Below, piece by piece: positions 34,580 to 47,979 of a DNA stretch of 64,000 nucleotides. The stretch's first letter is position 1, and every line of letters begins with the position of its first letter. A model generated the notes under the pieces. It made no database searches, was not told the DNA's origin, and saw only the letters and a list, made by a program, of their open reading frames with translations. The translations under genes and the position numbers were made by a program. This DNA comes from Euonymus europaeus (taxonomy: Eukaryota; Streptophyta; Magnoliopsida; Celastrales; Celastraceae), in NCBI GenBank assembly GCA_963580455.1, contig OY756968.1, positions 9,399,544-9,463,543 of the forward strand, given 5' to 3'.

Positions 34580-37500
34580 AAAAACTAACTTTCGCTCTCA
34601 ATTAGGCAAAAGGATTAAAAGATTCTCTATGGAGAGAGTTGGGCGATTCTCAACCATCAAGGTTGGTTTGCTAAAGCACCAAATTTTGTTCCCAATGGTC
34701 AAAACCATTAAAAGCTTCTCCAAGGAGAGATTTGAGCAATTTCGAACCATGAAAATTGATAGAAGTACACATTTTATTGTTGCTTTATGTCCAAATTTAA
34801 TGTTATATGCTTCGTTGATTGTTTCATTGCCAAAAGATAAACTTTCATTCTCGATCAAACAAAACTGTTAAAAGCTCCTCTATGGGAAGAGTTAGGAAAT
34901 TGCAAATCATCAAGATTGGTCGGTGTACATTTCTTTTTGTTATTTTATGTCGAATTTTACGTGTATGGTCACCGTAGACTGTTTCATTGCCAAAAGGCCA
35001 ACTTTCGTTCCCAAATATAAAAAAAACTGTTAAAAAATCTTTCATGGAGAGAGTTGAGCGATTCTGAACCATCAAAGTTGATAGGTTTATTGTTTGTCCA
35101 AATTTACTAGTATATGCTTCGTTGCCAAAAGATGAACTTTCATTCTCAATTAGACAAGACCGTTAAAAAGTCCCCTATTGAGAGAGTTGGGAAATTCTAA
35201 ACCATCAAAGCTAGTCATTGTACACTTTTTATTGTTATTTTATGTCAAATTTTGTGAGTGTAGACTTTATAGATTTCTTTGCCAAAAGACCAAGTTTTGC
35301 TCCCAAATGGGCAAAACGGTTAAAAGCACCTCCATGGACAGAGTTGAGCAATTCTAAACCATCAAAGTTTATAGTTGTTCCCATTTGATTATTATTTTAT
35401 TTCTAAATTTACTAGTATATGCTTCGTAGATTATTTCGTAACATAAAGACCAACTTTCATTCTTAAATGAACAAAACTGTTCAAAGCTCCTCAATGGAGA
35501 GAGTTGAGCAATTCCAAACCATCAAAGTTGATAGATGTACACTTTTTATTGTTGCTTTATGTTCAAATTTACTAGCATACGCTTCGTAGATTGTTTTCTT
35601 TCCAAAATATAAACTTTTATTCTCAATTGGACAAAACAATTAAAATCTCCTCTATGGAAAGAGTTGGCCAATTTGAACCATCTAGGATGTCCGGTGTATA
35701 CCTTTTATTGTTATTTTATGTCAAATTTTACAAGTATAGGCTGTGTAGATTGTTTCAGTACCAAAAGACCAATTTTCGTTCTTAAATTGACAAAATCGTT
35801 AAAAGCTCCTCTATGGAGAGAGTTGAGCAATTCTGAACCATAAAAGTTGATGGGTGTACACTTTTTATTATTGTTTTATGTCCAAATTTACTAGCATATG
35901 CTTCATAGATTGTTTCGTTTCCAAAAGACCAACTTTCATTCTCAATTGGACAAAACCGTTAAAATCGCCTCTGTGGAGGGGGTTGGCCAATTTTGAACCA
36001 TTTAGGATATTTGGTCTACATTTTTTATTGTTATTTTATGTTAAATTTTACAGGTATAGGCTATGTAGATTGTTTCGTTGCCAAAAGACTAACTTTCGCT
36101 CTCAATTAGGCTGAATGGTTAAAAGCTTTTCTATGGAGAGAGTTAGGCAATTCTCAACTATCAAGGTTGGTCGATGTAAACTTTTTGTTGTTATTTTACA
36201 TCAAATTTTACTAGTATAGGATCTGTAGAATGTTTCATTGCCAAAAGGTCCTTCAACAAGAGAGTTGAGCAATTACGAACCATGAAAGTTGATAGATGTT
36301 CTTTTTTTTATTGTTGCTTTATGTCCAAATTTACTGTTATATGCTTCATAGATTGTTTCATTGCCAAAAGATCAACTTTCATTCTCAATTAGACAAGACC
36401 GTTAAAAACTCCTCTATCGAGAGAGTTGGGAAATCCTGAACCATCAAAGCTGGTCATTGTACACTTTTTATTGTTATTTTATGTCAAATTTTATGAGTGT
36501 AGACTTTGTAGATCGTTTCTTTGCCAAAAGACCAAATTTCGCTCCCAAATGGGCAGAATCGTTAAAAGTACCTCTATGGAAAGAGTTGAGCAATTCTGAA
36601 CCATCAAAGCTTATAGGGGTTCCCATATTATTTTATGTCTAAATTTACTAGTATATACTTCGTAGATTGTTTCGTTACATAAAGACCAACTTTCATTCTT
36701 AAATGAACAAAACTATTCAAAGCTCCTCCATGGAGAGAGTTGAAAAATTCTGAACCATCAAAATTGATAGGTGTACACTTTTTATTGTTGCTTTATGTTC
36801 AAATTTACTAGCATACGCTTCGTAGATTGTTTTATTTCCAAAATATAAACTTTCATTCTCAATTGGACAAAACCATTAAAATCTCCTTCATGGAGAGAGT
36901 TGGCCAATTTCGAACCATCTAGGATGTCCGGTGTACACCTTTTATTTTTATTTTATGTCAAATTTTACAAGTATAGGCTATGTAGATTGTTTCAGTGCCA
37001 AAAGACCAATTTTCTTTCTTAAATGAAAAAAATCGTTAAAAGCACCTCTATGGAGAGAATTGAGGAATTCTGAACCATCAAAGTTGATGGGTGTACACTT
37101 TTTATTGTTTTTTATGTCCAAATTTACTAGTATATACTTCATAGATTGTTTTGTTGCCGAAAGACTAACTTTCCTTATGAGTTGGACAAAACAGTTAAAA
37201 GCTTACCTATGAAGAGAGTTGGACAATTCAAAACAATCAAAGTTGGTCGGTCTACAAATTTTATTATTATTTTATGTCAAATTATCGCAATATAGGCTCT
37301 ATAAATTGTTTCGTTGTCAAATTATCAACTTTTGTTACCAAATAGATAAAATCGTTAAAAGCTCTTCTATGGATAGTGTCTCAATAGTTTGAACAATCAA
37401 AATAGCTATTTATTCACGTTTTATTGTTTCATTTTGTCCAAATTTACTAGCATACGCTTCGTATATTGTTTCGTTGCCAATAGACTAACTTTCGCTCTCA

Positions 37501-38940
37501 ATTAGGCAAAATGATTAAAAGCAACTATGGAGAGAGTTGGGTAATTCTCAACCATCAAGGTTGGTCTTTGTAAACTTTTTATTGTTATTTTATGTCAAAT
37601 TTTACTAGTATGGCATCTGTAGATTGTTTCATTTCCAAAACACAAACTTTCATTCCCAATGGTCAAAATCATTAAACTCTCTTCCAATGAGAGATTTGAG
37701 CAAATCCGAACAATGAAAGTTGATAGATGTACACTTTTTATTGTTACTTTATGTCCAAATTTATTGTTATACGCTTTATAGATTGTTTCATTGCCAAAAG
37801 ATAAGCTTTCATTCTCAATTATACAAAATCATTAAAAGCACCTCTATGGAGAGAGTCGAGCAATTCCGAACCTTCAAGGTTTATCGATGTACATTTTTTA
37901 TGTTATTTTATGTCAAATTTTACGTGCATAGGCTATGTAGATTGTTTCTTTGCCAAAGGACCAACTTTCATTTCCAAATGGACAAAACCGTTAAAAGCTC
38001 CTCCATGTAGGAGCGAATCCGAACCATAAGAGTTGATAAGTTTACACTTTTTATTGTTTGTTTATGTCCAAATTTAATAGTATACGGTTCGTTAATTGTT
38101 TCCTTTCCAAAAGATCAACTTTCATTATAAATTGGATAAAATTGTTAAAAGCTCCTCTTGGAGAGTGTTGGGAAATTTCGAAACATCTTGATTGGTTTTT
38201 GTATACTTTTTATTGTTATTTTATATCAAATTTCATGAGTATAGGCTATGTAGTTTTCGTTACCAAAAGACTAACTCGTATTCCCAAACAGACAAAATCA
38301 TTAAAAGCTCCTCTATGGAGAGAGTTGAGCAATTCCGAACGATCAAAGTTGATAGCTATACACTTTCTATTGTTCTTTTATGTCCAAATTTACTAGTACA
38401 CACTTCGTAGATTGTTTTGTTGTCAAAATCCAAACTTTCATTCTCAATTGGAAAAAATCTTTAAAAGCTCCTCTATGGAGAGAGTTGGGCAATTATGAAC
38501 CATCAAGGTTAGTTGGTGTCCACTTTTTATTGTTATTTTATGTAAAATTTTATGACTATAGGCTTCGTAGATTGTTTTGTTGCCAAAAGACCAACATTCG
38601 TTCCCAAATGGCAAAATTGTTAAAAGCTCCTCCATCGAGATAGTTGAGCAATTCTGAACCATCAAGGTTCGTCGGTGTAGACATTTTATTGTTATTTAAT
38701 GTCAACTTTTACGAGTATAGGCTCTGTAGATTGTTTTGTTGCCAAACGACTAATTTCTTTCCTGAATGGACATACCTTTGAATGCTCCTTTATAGAGAAA
38801 ATTGAGTATTTTTGAACCATCAAAGTTGATAGGTGTACAATTTTTATTGTTGCTTTGCGTCCAAAATTACTAGTATACGGTTTGTAGATTGTTTCATTTC
38901 TAAAAGACCAACTTTCGTTCTGAGTTGGACACAACCATTA
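34580..38940 (+). repeat. Higher-order repeats within the satellite
   Basis: Variant monomers recur in the same order. The variant with CTTTCGCTCTCAATTAGGC plus ATTCTCAACCATCAAGG appears near 34585, 36090 and 37490. It is followed at similar distances by the CATTGTACACTTT/GAGTGTAGACTTT variant (about 35215 and 36455) and the TTCATTCTTAAATGAACAAA variant (about 35456 and 36690). The spacing is about 1.2-1.5 kb, or eight to nine monomers. Confidence 0.7.
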
Positions 38941-41299
38941 AAAGCGCCTCTATGGAGACAGTTGGGTAATTCTAAACCACCAAACTTGATAGGTCTATAC
39001 TTTTTATTGTTATTTTATGTCAAATTTGATGAGTATAGGATATGTAGATTGTTTCGTTGTCAAAAGACCAATTTGCATTTTCAAACGAACAAAACCCTTA
39101 AAAGCTCATTCATGGAGAGAATTGAGCAATTTCGACCCATCAAAATTGATAGGTGTACACTTTTTATTATTATTTTATGTCAAATTTTATGAGTATGGGC
39201 TATGTAGATTGTTTCATTGCCAAAAGACCAACTTGCATTCCCAAACTAACAAAAACGTTAAAAGATCCTTCATGAAGAGAATTTACCAATTCCGAACTAT
39301 CAAACTTGATAGGTGTACATTTTTTTACTGTTGCTTTATGTCCAAATTTACTAGTATACGCTTTATAGATTGTTTCTTTTCCAAAATATCAACTTTCGTT
39401 CTAAATTAGACAAAACCATTAAAACCTCTTCTATGGAAAGACTTGGGCAATTCTGAACCATCTAGGTTGGTGAGTGTACACTTTTTATTGTTAGTTTATG
39501 CCAAATTTTATGAGTATAGGCTATGTAGATTGTTTCGTTGCCAGAACACCAGATTGCATTCCCAAAGGGACAAAATTATTAAAAGCTCTTCCATGGAGAG
39601 AGTTGAGCATTTTCGAATGATCAAACTTGATAGCCGTACACTTTTTATTGTTGTTTTATGTCAAATAACAATTTTCAAAAATGCTCCTTAATGGACGAAG
39701 TTGAGCCACAACTTCGTTCCCAATGTCAAATATCAAATTGAAAATAACAATTTTCGTTCCCAAATGGACAAAACAGTTAAAAACTCCTCAATGGACGAAG
39801 TTGAGCCATTCCAACCCATCAAAGTTGAAAGGTGTAGACTTTTATTGTTATTTTGTCTCCAAATTTATGAGTATTGGCCCCATAGATAGTTTTATTATCG
39901 AAAACCTAACTTTTGTTTCCAAATGGACAAAATCGTTAAAATCTTCTACATGGAGAGAGTTTAGCAATTTCGGACCACCAAAGTTGTTAGGTGTACACTT
40001 TTTATTGTTGTTTTATGTCCAAATTTACTAGTATACGCTTCGTAGATTATTTTGTTGCCAAAATACCAACTTTCGTTCCCAAATGTAGAAACCCATTAAA
40101 AGTTTCTAGTATTTGCTTCGTAGATTGTTTTGTAATGAAAAGACCAACATTCATTCTGAATAGGACAAAATCGTTAAAAGCTCATCTATCAAAAGAATTG
40201 AGCATTTTTGACCTATCAAATTTGATTGATGTGAACTTTTTATTGTTATTTTATGTCAAATTTTAGAAGTATAGGCTCCGTAGATTGTTTCTTTGCCTAA
40301 ACACCAACTGTCTTTCCCAAATGTGCAAGCTCGTTAAAAGTTGCTCTTTGGAGAGAGTTGGGCAATTTCGCACCATCAAAGTTGGTCGGTGTAATATTTA
40401 TATTGTTATTTAATTTCAAATTTTATGAGTATAGGTTCTTTAGATTGTTTTGTTGCCAAAACACCCACTTTCGTTCCCAAGTGGACATAATCGTTAAAAG
40501 CTCCTGCATAGAGAGAGTTGTGCGATTCCAAATCATCAAAGTTGATACGTATACACATTTGATTGTTGCCTTATGTTCAAATTAACTAGTATTTGCTTCG
40601 TAGATTGTTTCGTTGCCAAAAGACTCACTTTTTATTCCCAAATTGACAAAACCATTAAAAGATCCTACATGGAGAGAAGTTGAGCGGTTCCAAACCATCA
40701 AAGTTGATAGGTGTACACTTTTGATTGTTGCCTTTTGTCCAAATTTACTAGTATTCGCTTCGTAGATTGCTTTGTTGTCGAAAGACCAATATTCGTTCTA
40801 ATAGGAAAAATCGTTAAAAGCTACTCTATCAAGAGAGTTGAGAAATTTCGAACCACCAAATTTGATCGATGTGTACTTTTTATTGTTATTTCATGTCAAA
40901 TTGACGAACATAGGATCCATAGACTGTTTTGTTCCAAAATACGGACTTTCATTCCTAAATGGACAAAAGTGTTAAAAGCTTCTCTATGTGTGAGTTGGGC
41001 AATTTCACACCACTCAAGTTCTCGGTGTAATATTTTTATTGTTATTTAATGTTAAATTTTAAGAGTATGGGCTTTGTAGATTATTTCGATGCCAAAAGAC
41101 CCACTTTCGTTCCCAAATTGCCAAAACCGTTAAAAGCTCATCCGTAGAGAGAGTTGAGCAATTCTGAACCATCAAAATTTATAGGTGTACACTTTTGATA
41201 GTTGCCTTATGTCCGAATTTAATAGTATTCGCTTCGTAGATTGTTTCATTGCCAAAAGACCCACTTTTGTTCCAAAATGGACAAAATCATTAAAAGCTC

Positions 41300-42850
41300 C
41301 GCCATGGAGAGAGTTGAGTAATTCCGAACCATTAAAGTTGATAGGTGTACACTCTTGATTGTTGCATGATGTCCAAATTTACTAGTATTCGCTTCGTAGA
41401 TTGTTTCGTTGTCAAAAGATCAAAGATCGTTCTCAAAATGACAAAATCGTTAAAAACTCCTCTATCGAGAGAGTTGAGCAATTTTGAACTATTAGAGTTG
41501 GAGGTGTACACTTTTTATTGTTATTTCATGACAAATTTACGACTATAGGCTCCGTAGATGGTTTTGTTGCGAAAAGACCAACTTTCATTACCAAATGGAC
41601 AAAACCGTTAAGAGTTCCTCAATGCAGAGAGTTGAGCCATTCTGAACCATCAAAGTTTATAGGTGTACACTTTTTTTGTTGCCTTATGTCCAAATTTACT
41701 AGTATACGCTTCATAGATTGTTTCGTTGCTAAATGACCAACTTTCGTTCCCAAATGGGCAAAACCATTAAAAGCTCCTCCATAGAAAGAGTTAAGCGATT
41801 CCGAAACATGTATGTTTGAAAGGTGTGAACTTTTTATTGTCGCTTTATGTCCAAATTTAGTAGCACGTGGTTCGTAGATTATTTTGTTGCTAAAGGACCA
41901 ACTTTCACTCCAAATTGAAAAAAGCATTAAAAGTCCCCCCTTGGAGAGATTTGAGTGATTTTGAACTATCAAATTTAATCAATGTCCACTTTTTATCATA
42001 ATTTAATGTAAGATGTTAGAAGAATGGGCTCCGTAGATTTTTTCATTTTCAGATGAGTAAAATCGTTAAAAGCTTCTCAATGGAGAGAGTTGAGCAATTC
42101 CAAACCATTAAAGTTGATAGGTGTACACTCTTGATTGTTGCCTGATGTCCAAATTTACTAGTATTTGCTTCGTAGATTGTTTAGTTGTCAAAAGATCAAA
42201 ATTCGTTCTCAATAGGACAAAATCGTTAAAAACTCCTCTATCGAGAGAGTTGAGCAATTTTGAACTATTAAAGTTGGAGGTGTACACTTTTTATTGTTAT
42301 TTCATGAAAAATTTACGAAGATAGGCTCCGTAATTTGTTTTGTTACGAAAAGGCCAACTTTCATTAACAAATAGACAAAACTGTTAAGAGTTCCTCAATG
42401 CAGAGAGTTGAGCCGTTCCGAACCATCAAAGTTTATAGGTGTACACTTTTTTTGTTGCCTTATGTCCAAATTTACTAGTTTACACTTAGTAGATTGTTTC
42501 GTTGCTAAATGACCAACTTTCGTTCCCAAATGGGCAAAACCATTAAAAGCTCCTTCATAGAAAGAGTTAAGCGATTTCAAAACATGTATGTTTGAATGGT
42601 GTGAACTTTTTGTTGTCGTTTTATGTCCAAATTTACTAGTATGTGCTTCGTAGATTGTTTTGCTGCCAAAGTTCCAACTTTCACTCCAAATTGACAAAAG
42701 CATTAAAAGTTCCCCCTTGGAGAGATTTGAGTGATTTTGAACTATCAAATTTGATCAATGTGCATTTTTTATCGTAATTTAATGTAAGATGTTACAACTA
42801 TAGGCTCCGTAGATTTTTTCATTTTCAAAAGACAAAGTTTTGTTCCCAAA
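41300..42850 (+). repeat. 776-bp tandem duplication of five satellite monomers
   Basis: The segment beginning GTGTACACTCTTGATTGTTG near 41345 recurs near 42121. Downstream variants (AACTCCTCTATCGAGAGAG; GTTCCTCAATGCAGAGAGTT; CATGTATGTTTGAA) repeat in the same order with the same offset. The two copies are much closer to each other than to their neighbours. Confidence 0.8.
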
Positions 42851-45049
42851 TGAGTAAAATCGTTAAAAGCTTCTCAATGGAGAGACTTGAGCTATTCCGA
42901 ATCATAAAACTTGATAGGTGGACTTTTTATTGTTGTTTTATATCCAAATTTACTAGTCTACGCTTCGTATATTGTTTTGTCGCCAAAAGACCAACTTTTG
43001 TACACGAATGGATGAAACCTTTAAAAGCTCCTCCATGAAGAGAGTTGAGCGAATATGAACCATCAATGTTGATAAGTGTACACTTTTTATTCTTGTTTTA
43101 TGTCCAAATTTACTAGTATTCACTCCGTAGATTGTTTCGTTATTAAAATACACACTTTAGTTCTGAAATGGACAAAACGGATAAAAGCCCTTCCATGGAG
43201 AAAATTGAGCAATTCTGAACCATCAAAGTTAACAGATTTACACTTTTGATTGTTGCCTTTTGTCCAAATTTACTAGTATTCGCTTCATAGATTATTTCAT
43301 TCTCAAAAGACCAATATTCGTTCTCAATAGGACAAAATCGTTAAAAGCTCATCGATTGAGAGAATGCAATTTGAAACTATCAAACTTTGTCAGTGTAAAT
43401 TTTTTATTGTTATTCCATGTCAAATTTACGAATAAAGGCTCCGTAAATGGACAAAACCGTTAAAAGTTCTCCATGGACAGAGTTGAGCAATTTTGAACCA
43501 TCAAAGTTTGTAGGTATACACTTTTGATTATTGTCATATGTCAAAATTTACTAGTATTCGCTTCATAGATTGTTTCGTTGCCAAAAGGCCAACTTTCGTT
43601 CCCAAATGGGCAAAATCGTTAAAAGTTCATCCATGGAAAGAGTTGTGCAATTCCGAACCGTCAAAGTTGTTAGGTGTACAGTTGTTATTGTTATTTTATG
43701 TCCAAATTTACTTGTATAGACTTTTTAGATTGTTTCGCTGTCAAAAGATCAAAATTCGTTTTCAATAGGAGAAAACCGTTAAAATCTTCTCTACCTAGAG
43801 AGTTGAGCGAACCGAACCATCAATGTTATTTGGTCTATATGTTTTTATTTTTTATATCCTAATTTAATAGTATAAGCCTCACAGATTGTTTCGTTCTCAA
43901 GAGACCGACTTTTGTTCTTAATTGGACAAAACCGTTAAAAGCTTCTCGATAAAGGGAGTTGGGCAATTTCGATCCACTAAGTTGCTCATTTTACCATTTC
44001 CATTGTTATTTTATGTCAAATTTTATGAGTATAGACTCCTTAGATTGTTCCGTTGCCAAAAGACTAACTTTCGTTCCCGAATGAACAAAACTATAAAAAG
44101 CTCCTCCATGTAGAGAGTTGAAAAATCTGAACCATCAAAGTTGATAGGTGTACAATTTATATTGTTATTTTATGTCAAAATTTACTAGTATATGCTTCGT
44201 AGATTGTTTTGTTACCAAAAGACGAACTTTCATTCATAAATGGAAAAAACCGTTCAAAACTCCTCCATGAAGAGAGTAGAGCGAATCTCAACAATCAATG
44301 TTCATAGGTATACACTTTTTATTGTTTTTTTATGTCCAAATTTACTAGTATACGCTTCTTAGAATGTTTTGTTGCCAAAATACCAACTTTCTTTCCCAAA
44401 TGTAGAAAACCGTTAAAAGTTCAACTTTAGGAGAATTGAGCAATTTTGAACTATCAAATTTGATTGATGTGCACTTTCTATTATGATTATATGTCAAATT
44501 TTATAAGTATAATCTCCGTAGATTGTTTCATTGCCAAAATAGCATCTTTCATTCCCAAACGGGCAAAACCACTAAAAGCTTCTCCAAGGAGAGAGTTGGC
44601 AAATTCTAAACCTTCAAAGTTGATAGGTGTACACTTTTTATTGTTGTTTTATGTCCAAACTTACTATTATACGATTCGTAGATTATTTCGTTGCCAAAAG
44701 ATCAACTTTCGTTCATAAATGGACAAAACCTTTAAAAGGTCCTCCATGAAGAGAGTTGAGGGAATCGGAACCATCATTGTTGATAGGTGTACACTTATGT
44801 ATTGTTTTCTTATGTCCAAATTTACTAGTATTCGCTTGGTAGATTGTTCCGTTGCCAAAATACCAACTTTCATTCCCAATTGGACAAAACCGTTAACAGC
44901 TTCTCTATGGAGAGAGTTGGGCAATTTCGCACCACCAAAGTTGGTTGGTGAAATATTTTTATTTTTATTTAATGTTAAATTTTATAAGTATAGGCTCTGT
45001 AGATTATTTCGTTGCCAAAAGACCCACTTTCGTTCCCAAATGGACAAAA

Positions 45050-47979
45050 GGCAACTAGTAAATTTGGACAAAAGGCAACAATCAAAAGTGTAAATCTGTT
45101 AACTTTGATGGTTCAGAATAGCTCAACTCTCTCCATAGAGGAGCTTTTAACGGTTTTGTCCATTTGGAAACTAAAGTGAGTCTTTTAGTAACGAAACAAT
45201 AGATAGAAGTGAATACTAGTAAATTTGGACATAAGGAAACAATTAAAAGCGTATATCTATCAACTTTGATAGTTCGGAATTGTTAAACTCTCTACATGGA
45301 GGTGCTTTTAACGGTTTTGTTCATTTGAGAACCAAAGTGGGTGTTTTTCGCAACGAACCATTCTACAGAGCCTATACTCATAAGATTTGACATTATATAA
45401 CAATAAAAATATTACACAGACCAACATTGATGGTGCAAAATTCCCCAACTCTCTCCATAGTGAAGCTTTTAACGGTTTCGTCCACTTGAGAATGAAAGTT
45501 GGTCTTTTGGCAACGAAGCAGTCTATGAAGCAAATACTAGCAAATTTGGACATAAGGCAAGAATCGAAAGTGTACACCTACCAACTTTGATGGTTTAGAA
45601 TTGCTCAACTCTCTTGATGGAGGAGCTTTTAATGGTTTTGTCCATTTGCGAACGATAGTGGGTCTTTTGGCAACGAAACATTCTACAGAGCCTATACTCA
45701 TAAAATTTGACATTCAATAACAATACAAATATTACACCGACCAACTTTGATGGTGCGAAATTGCCCAACTCTCTCCATTGAGAAGCTTTTAATGGTTTTG
45801 TCCTATTGAGAACGAATGTTGGTCTTTTGACAAGGAAACGATCTATGAATCAAATACAAGTAAATTTGGACATAAGAAAACAATCAAAAGTGTGCACCTA
45901 TCAACTTTGATGGTTCGGAATTACTCGACTCTCTCAATAGTGCTTTTAACGGTTTTGTCCATTTATTAATGAAAGTGAGTTTTTCGATAACGGAACAATC
46001 TACGTAGCGAATACTAGTAAATTCGGACATAAGGAATTAATCAAAAGTGTACACCTATCAACTTTGATGGTTCAGAATTGCTCAACTCTCTCCATGGAGA
46101 AGCTTTTAATGGTTTTTTCCATTTGGGAACGAAAGTGGGTCTTTTGGCAACGAAACATGATACAGAGCCTATAGTCATAAAATTTGACATTAAATAACAA
46201 TAAAAATATTACACCAACCAACTTTGATGGTTCGAAATTGCCCAACTGTTTCTATAGAGAAGGTTTTAACGATTTTGCATAATCGAGAACGAAAGTTGGT
46301 TTTTTGGCAAAAAAACAATATATGAAGCTTATACTAGTAAATTTGGACATAAAACAACAATATAAAGTGTACACCTATCAACTTTGATCGTTGAGATTTG
46401 CTCTACTATCTGCATGGAGGAGTTTTTCGTGGTTTTGTTCATTGGGGAATGATAGTTGGTCTTTTGGTAATGAAATAATCTGCGGTGCCTATAATCGTAA
46501 AATTTGCCAAAAAATAACACTAAAAATTTGTAATGACCAACTTGGTGGTTCCAAATCACCCAACTTCCTTCATAGAGAAGCTTTTAACGGTTTCGTTCAA
46601 TTAAGAATGAAAGTTGGTCTATTGGGAATGAAACGATCTACGAAACCTACGAATCCAAATCGCCCAACTTCCCGTACACCTGTCAACTTTGATGGTTCGG
46701 ATTCGCTCAACTCTCATGATAGAAGATCTTTTAACGGTATTGTCATATTGAGAACGAATGTTGATCTTTTGACAAAGAAACAAACTACGAAAGAAATACT
46801 AGTAAATTTGGACATAAAGCAACACTAAAAAGTGTGCACCTAACAATTTTGATGGTTTGGAGTTGCTCAACTCTCTCATTGGAAGAAGTTTTAGCGGTTT
46901 TCCCCATTTCGGAATGAAAGTTGATCTTTTGGCAAGGAAACAATCTACGAATCATATACTAGTAAATTTGGACATAAAACAACAATACAAAGTGTACACC
47001 TATCAACTTTTATGGTTCAGAATTGCTCAACTCTCTCAATGGAGAAGCTTTTAATGGTTTTGCCCATTGGGGAACGAAAGTTGGTCTTTTGGCAAAGAAA
47101 CAAGATATGGAGCCTATACTTGTAAAATTTAACAATAAATTACAATAAAATGTGCACATGGATCAAATTTGATAGTTCGAAATTGCCCAAATCTCTACAA
47201 GGGGGAACTTCTAGTGGTTTTGTCAATTTGGGTACGAAAATTGGTCTTTTGGAAACAAAATAATCCACGAAGCGTATACTAATAAATTTGAACATAAAAT
47301 AACAATAAAAAATATACACCTTTCAAACATTGATGTTTCAAAACTGGTTAACTCTCTCCATGGAGAAGCTTCTAATAGTTCGGCCTATTTTGGAATGAAA
47401 GTTGGTCTTTTGGCAAGGAACAATCTACGAAGTGTATACTAGTAAATTTAGACAAAAGACAACAATAAAAAGTTAACAATTATCAATTTTGATGGTTCAG
47501 AATAGCTCAACTCTCTCCATCGATGAACTTTTAACGGTTTTGACCATTTGGGAACACAAGTTGGTCTTTTCGCAACAAAACAATCAATGGAGCATATATT
47601 TGTAAATTTCATATGAAATAACAATAAAAAGTGTACACCGAAAAACTTTGATAATTAAAAATTACAGCTTTCGATAGAGGAGCTTTTAACGGCTTTGTCC
47701 TATTGAGAATGAATGTTGGTCTTTTGACAACGAAACGATCTATCAAGCGAGTACTAGTAAATTTGGACATAAGGCAACAATTAAAAGTGTACACCTATCA
47801 ACTTTGATGGTTTGGAATTGCTCAACACTCTCCATGGAGGTGCTTTTAACGATTTTGTCCATTTGGGAACGAAAGTGAGTCTTTTGATAACGAAACAATC
47901 TACGAAGCAAATGCTAGTAAATTTGGATATAAGGAAACAATTAAAAGTGTACACCTATCAACTGTGATGGCTCAGAATT
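45050..47979 (-). repeat. 160-bp satellite, block 4 (inverted)
   Basis: The same monomer reads on the minus strand from about 45050 (GGAGCTTTTAACGGTTTTGTCC and GTGTACACCTATCAACTTTG on plus). At the junction the word GGACAAAAGGCAAC occurs twice within about 25 bases. There are about 18 monomers. It ends at the gaatt duplication of the solo LTR. Confidence 0.95.
47975..47979. other. Target-site duplication gaatt (left)
   Basis: GAATT precedes TGTAACACACC and recurs at 49797-49801 after GTGTTACA. Confidence 0.9.

Larger units (their letters stand above)
30539..45049 (+). repeat. 160-bp satellite, block 3 (about 90 monomers)
   Basis: This is the same unit as in block 1, in plus orientation. Two monomer types tend to alternate. 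One has TTGCTTTATGTCCAAATTT then CTAGTATACGCTTCGTAG; the other has TTATTTTATGTCAAATTTTA then CGAGTATAGGCTCCGTAG. Divergence between monomers is higher than in block 1. Several monomers are shortened or rearranged, for example about 33590-33640, 33905-33960 (a short tandem copy of TTTGTTGCCAAAACA) and 39660-39790. The many open frames are by-products of a stop-poor monomer. No other sequence interrupts this 14.5-kb run. Confidence 0.95.

Noticed and set aside
30859..47054. Long satellite frames such as 30859-31350 (163 codons), 38833-39192, 39017-39409 and 46391-46828
   Set aside because: Same reason: by-products of the satellite, with overlapping frames on both strands and no conservation beyond the DNA repeat.
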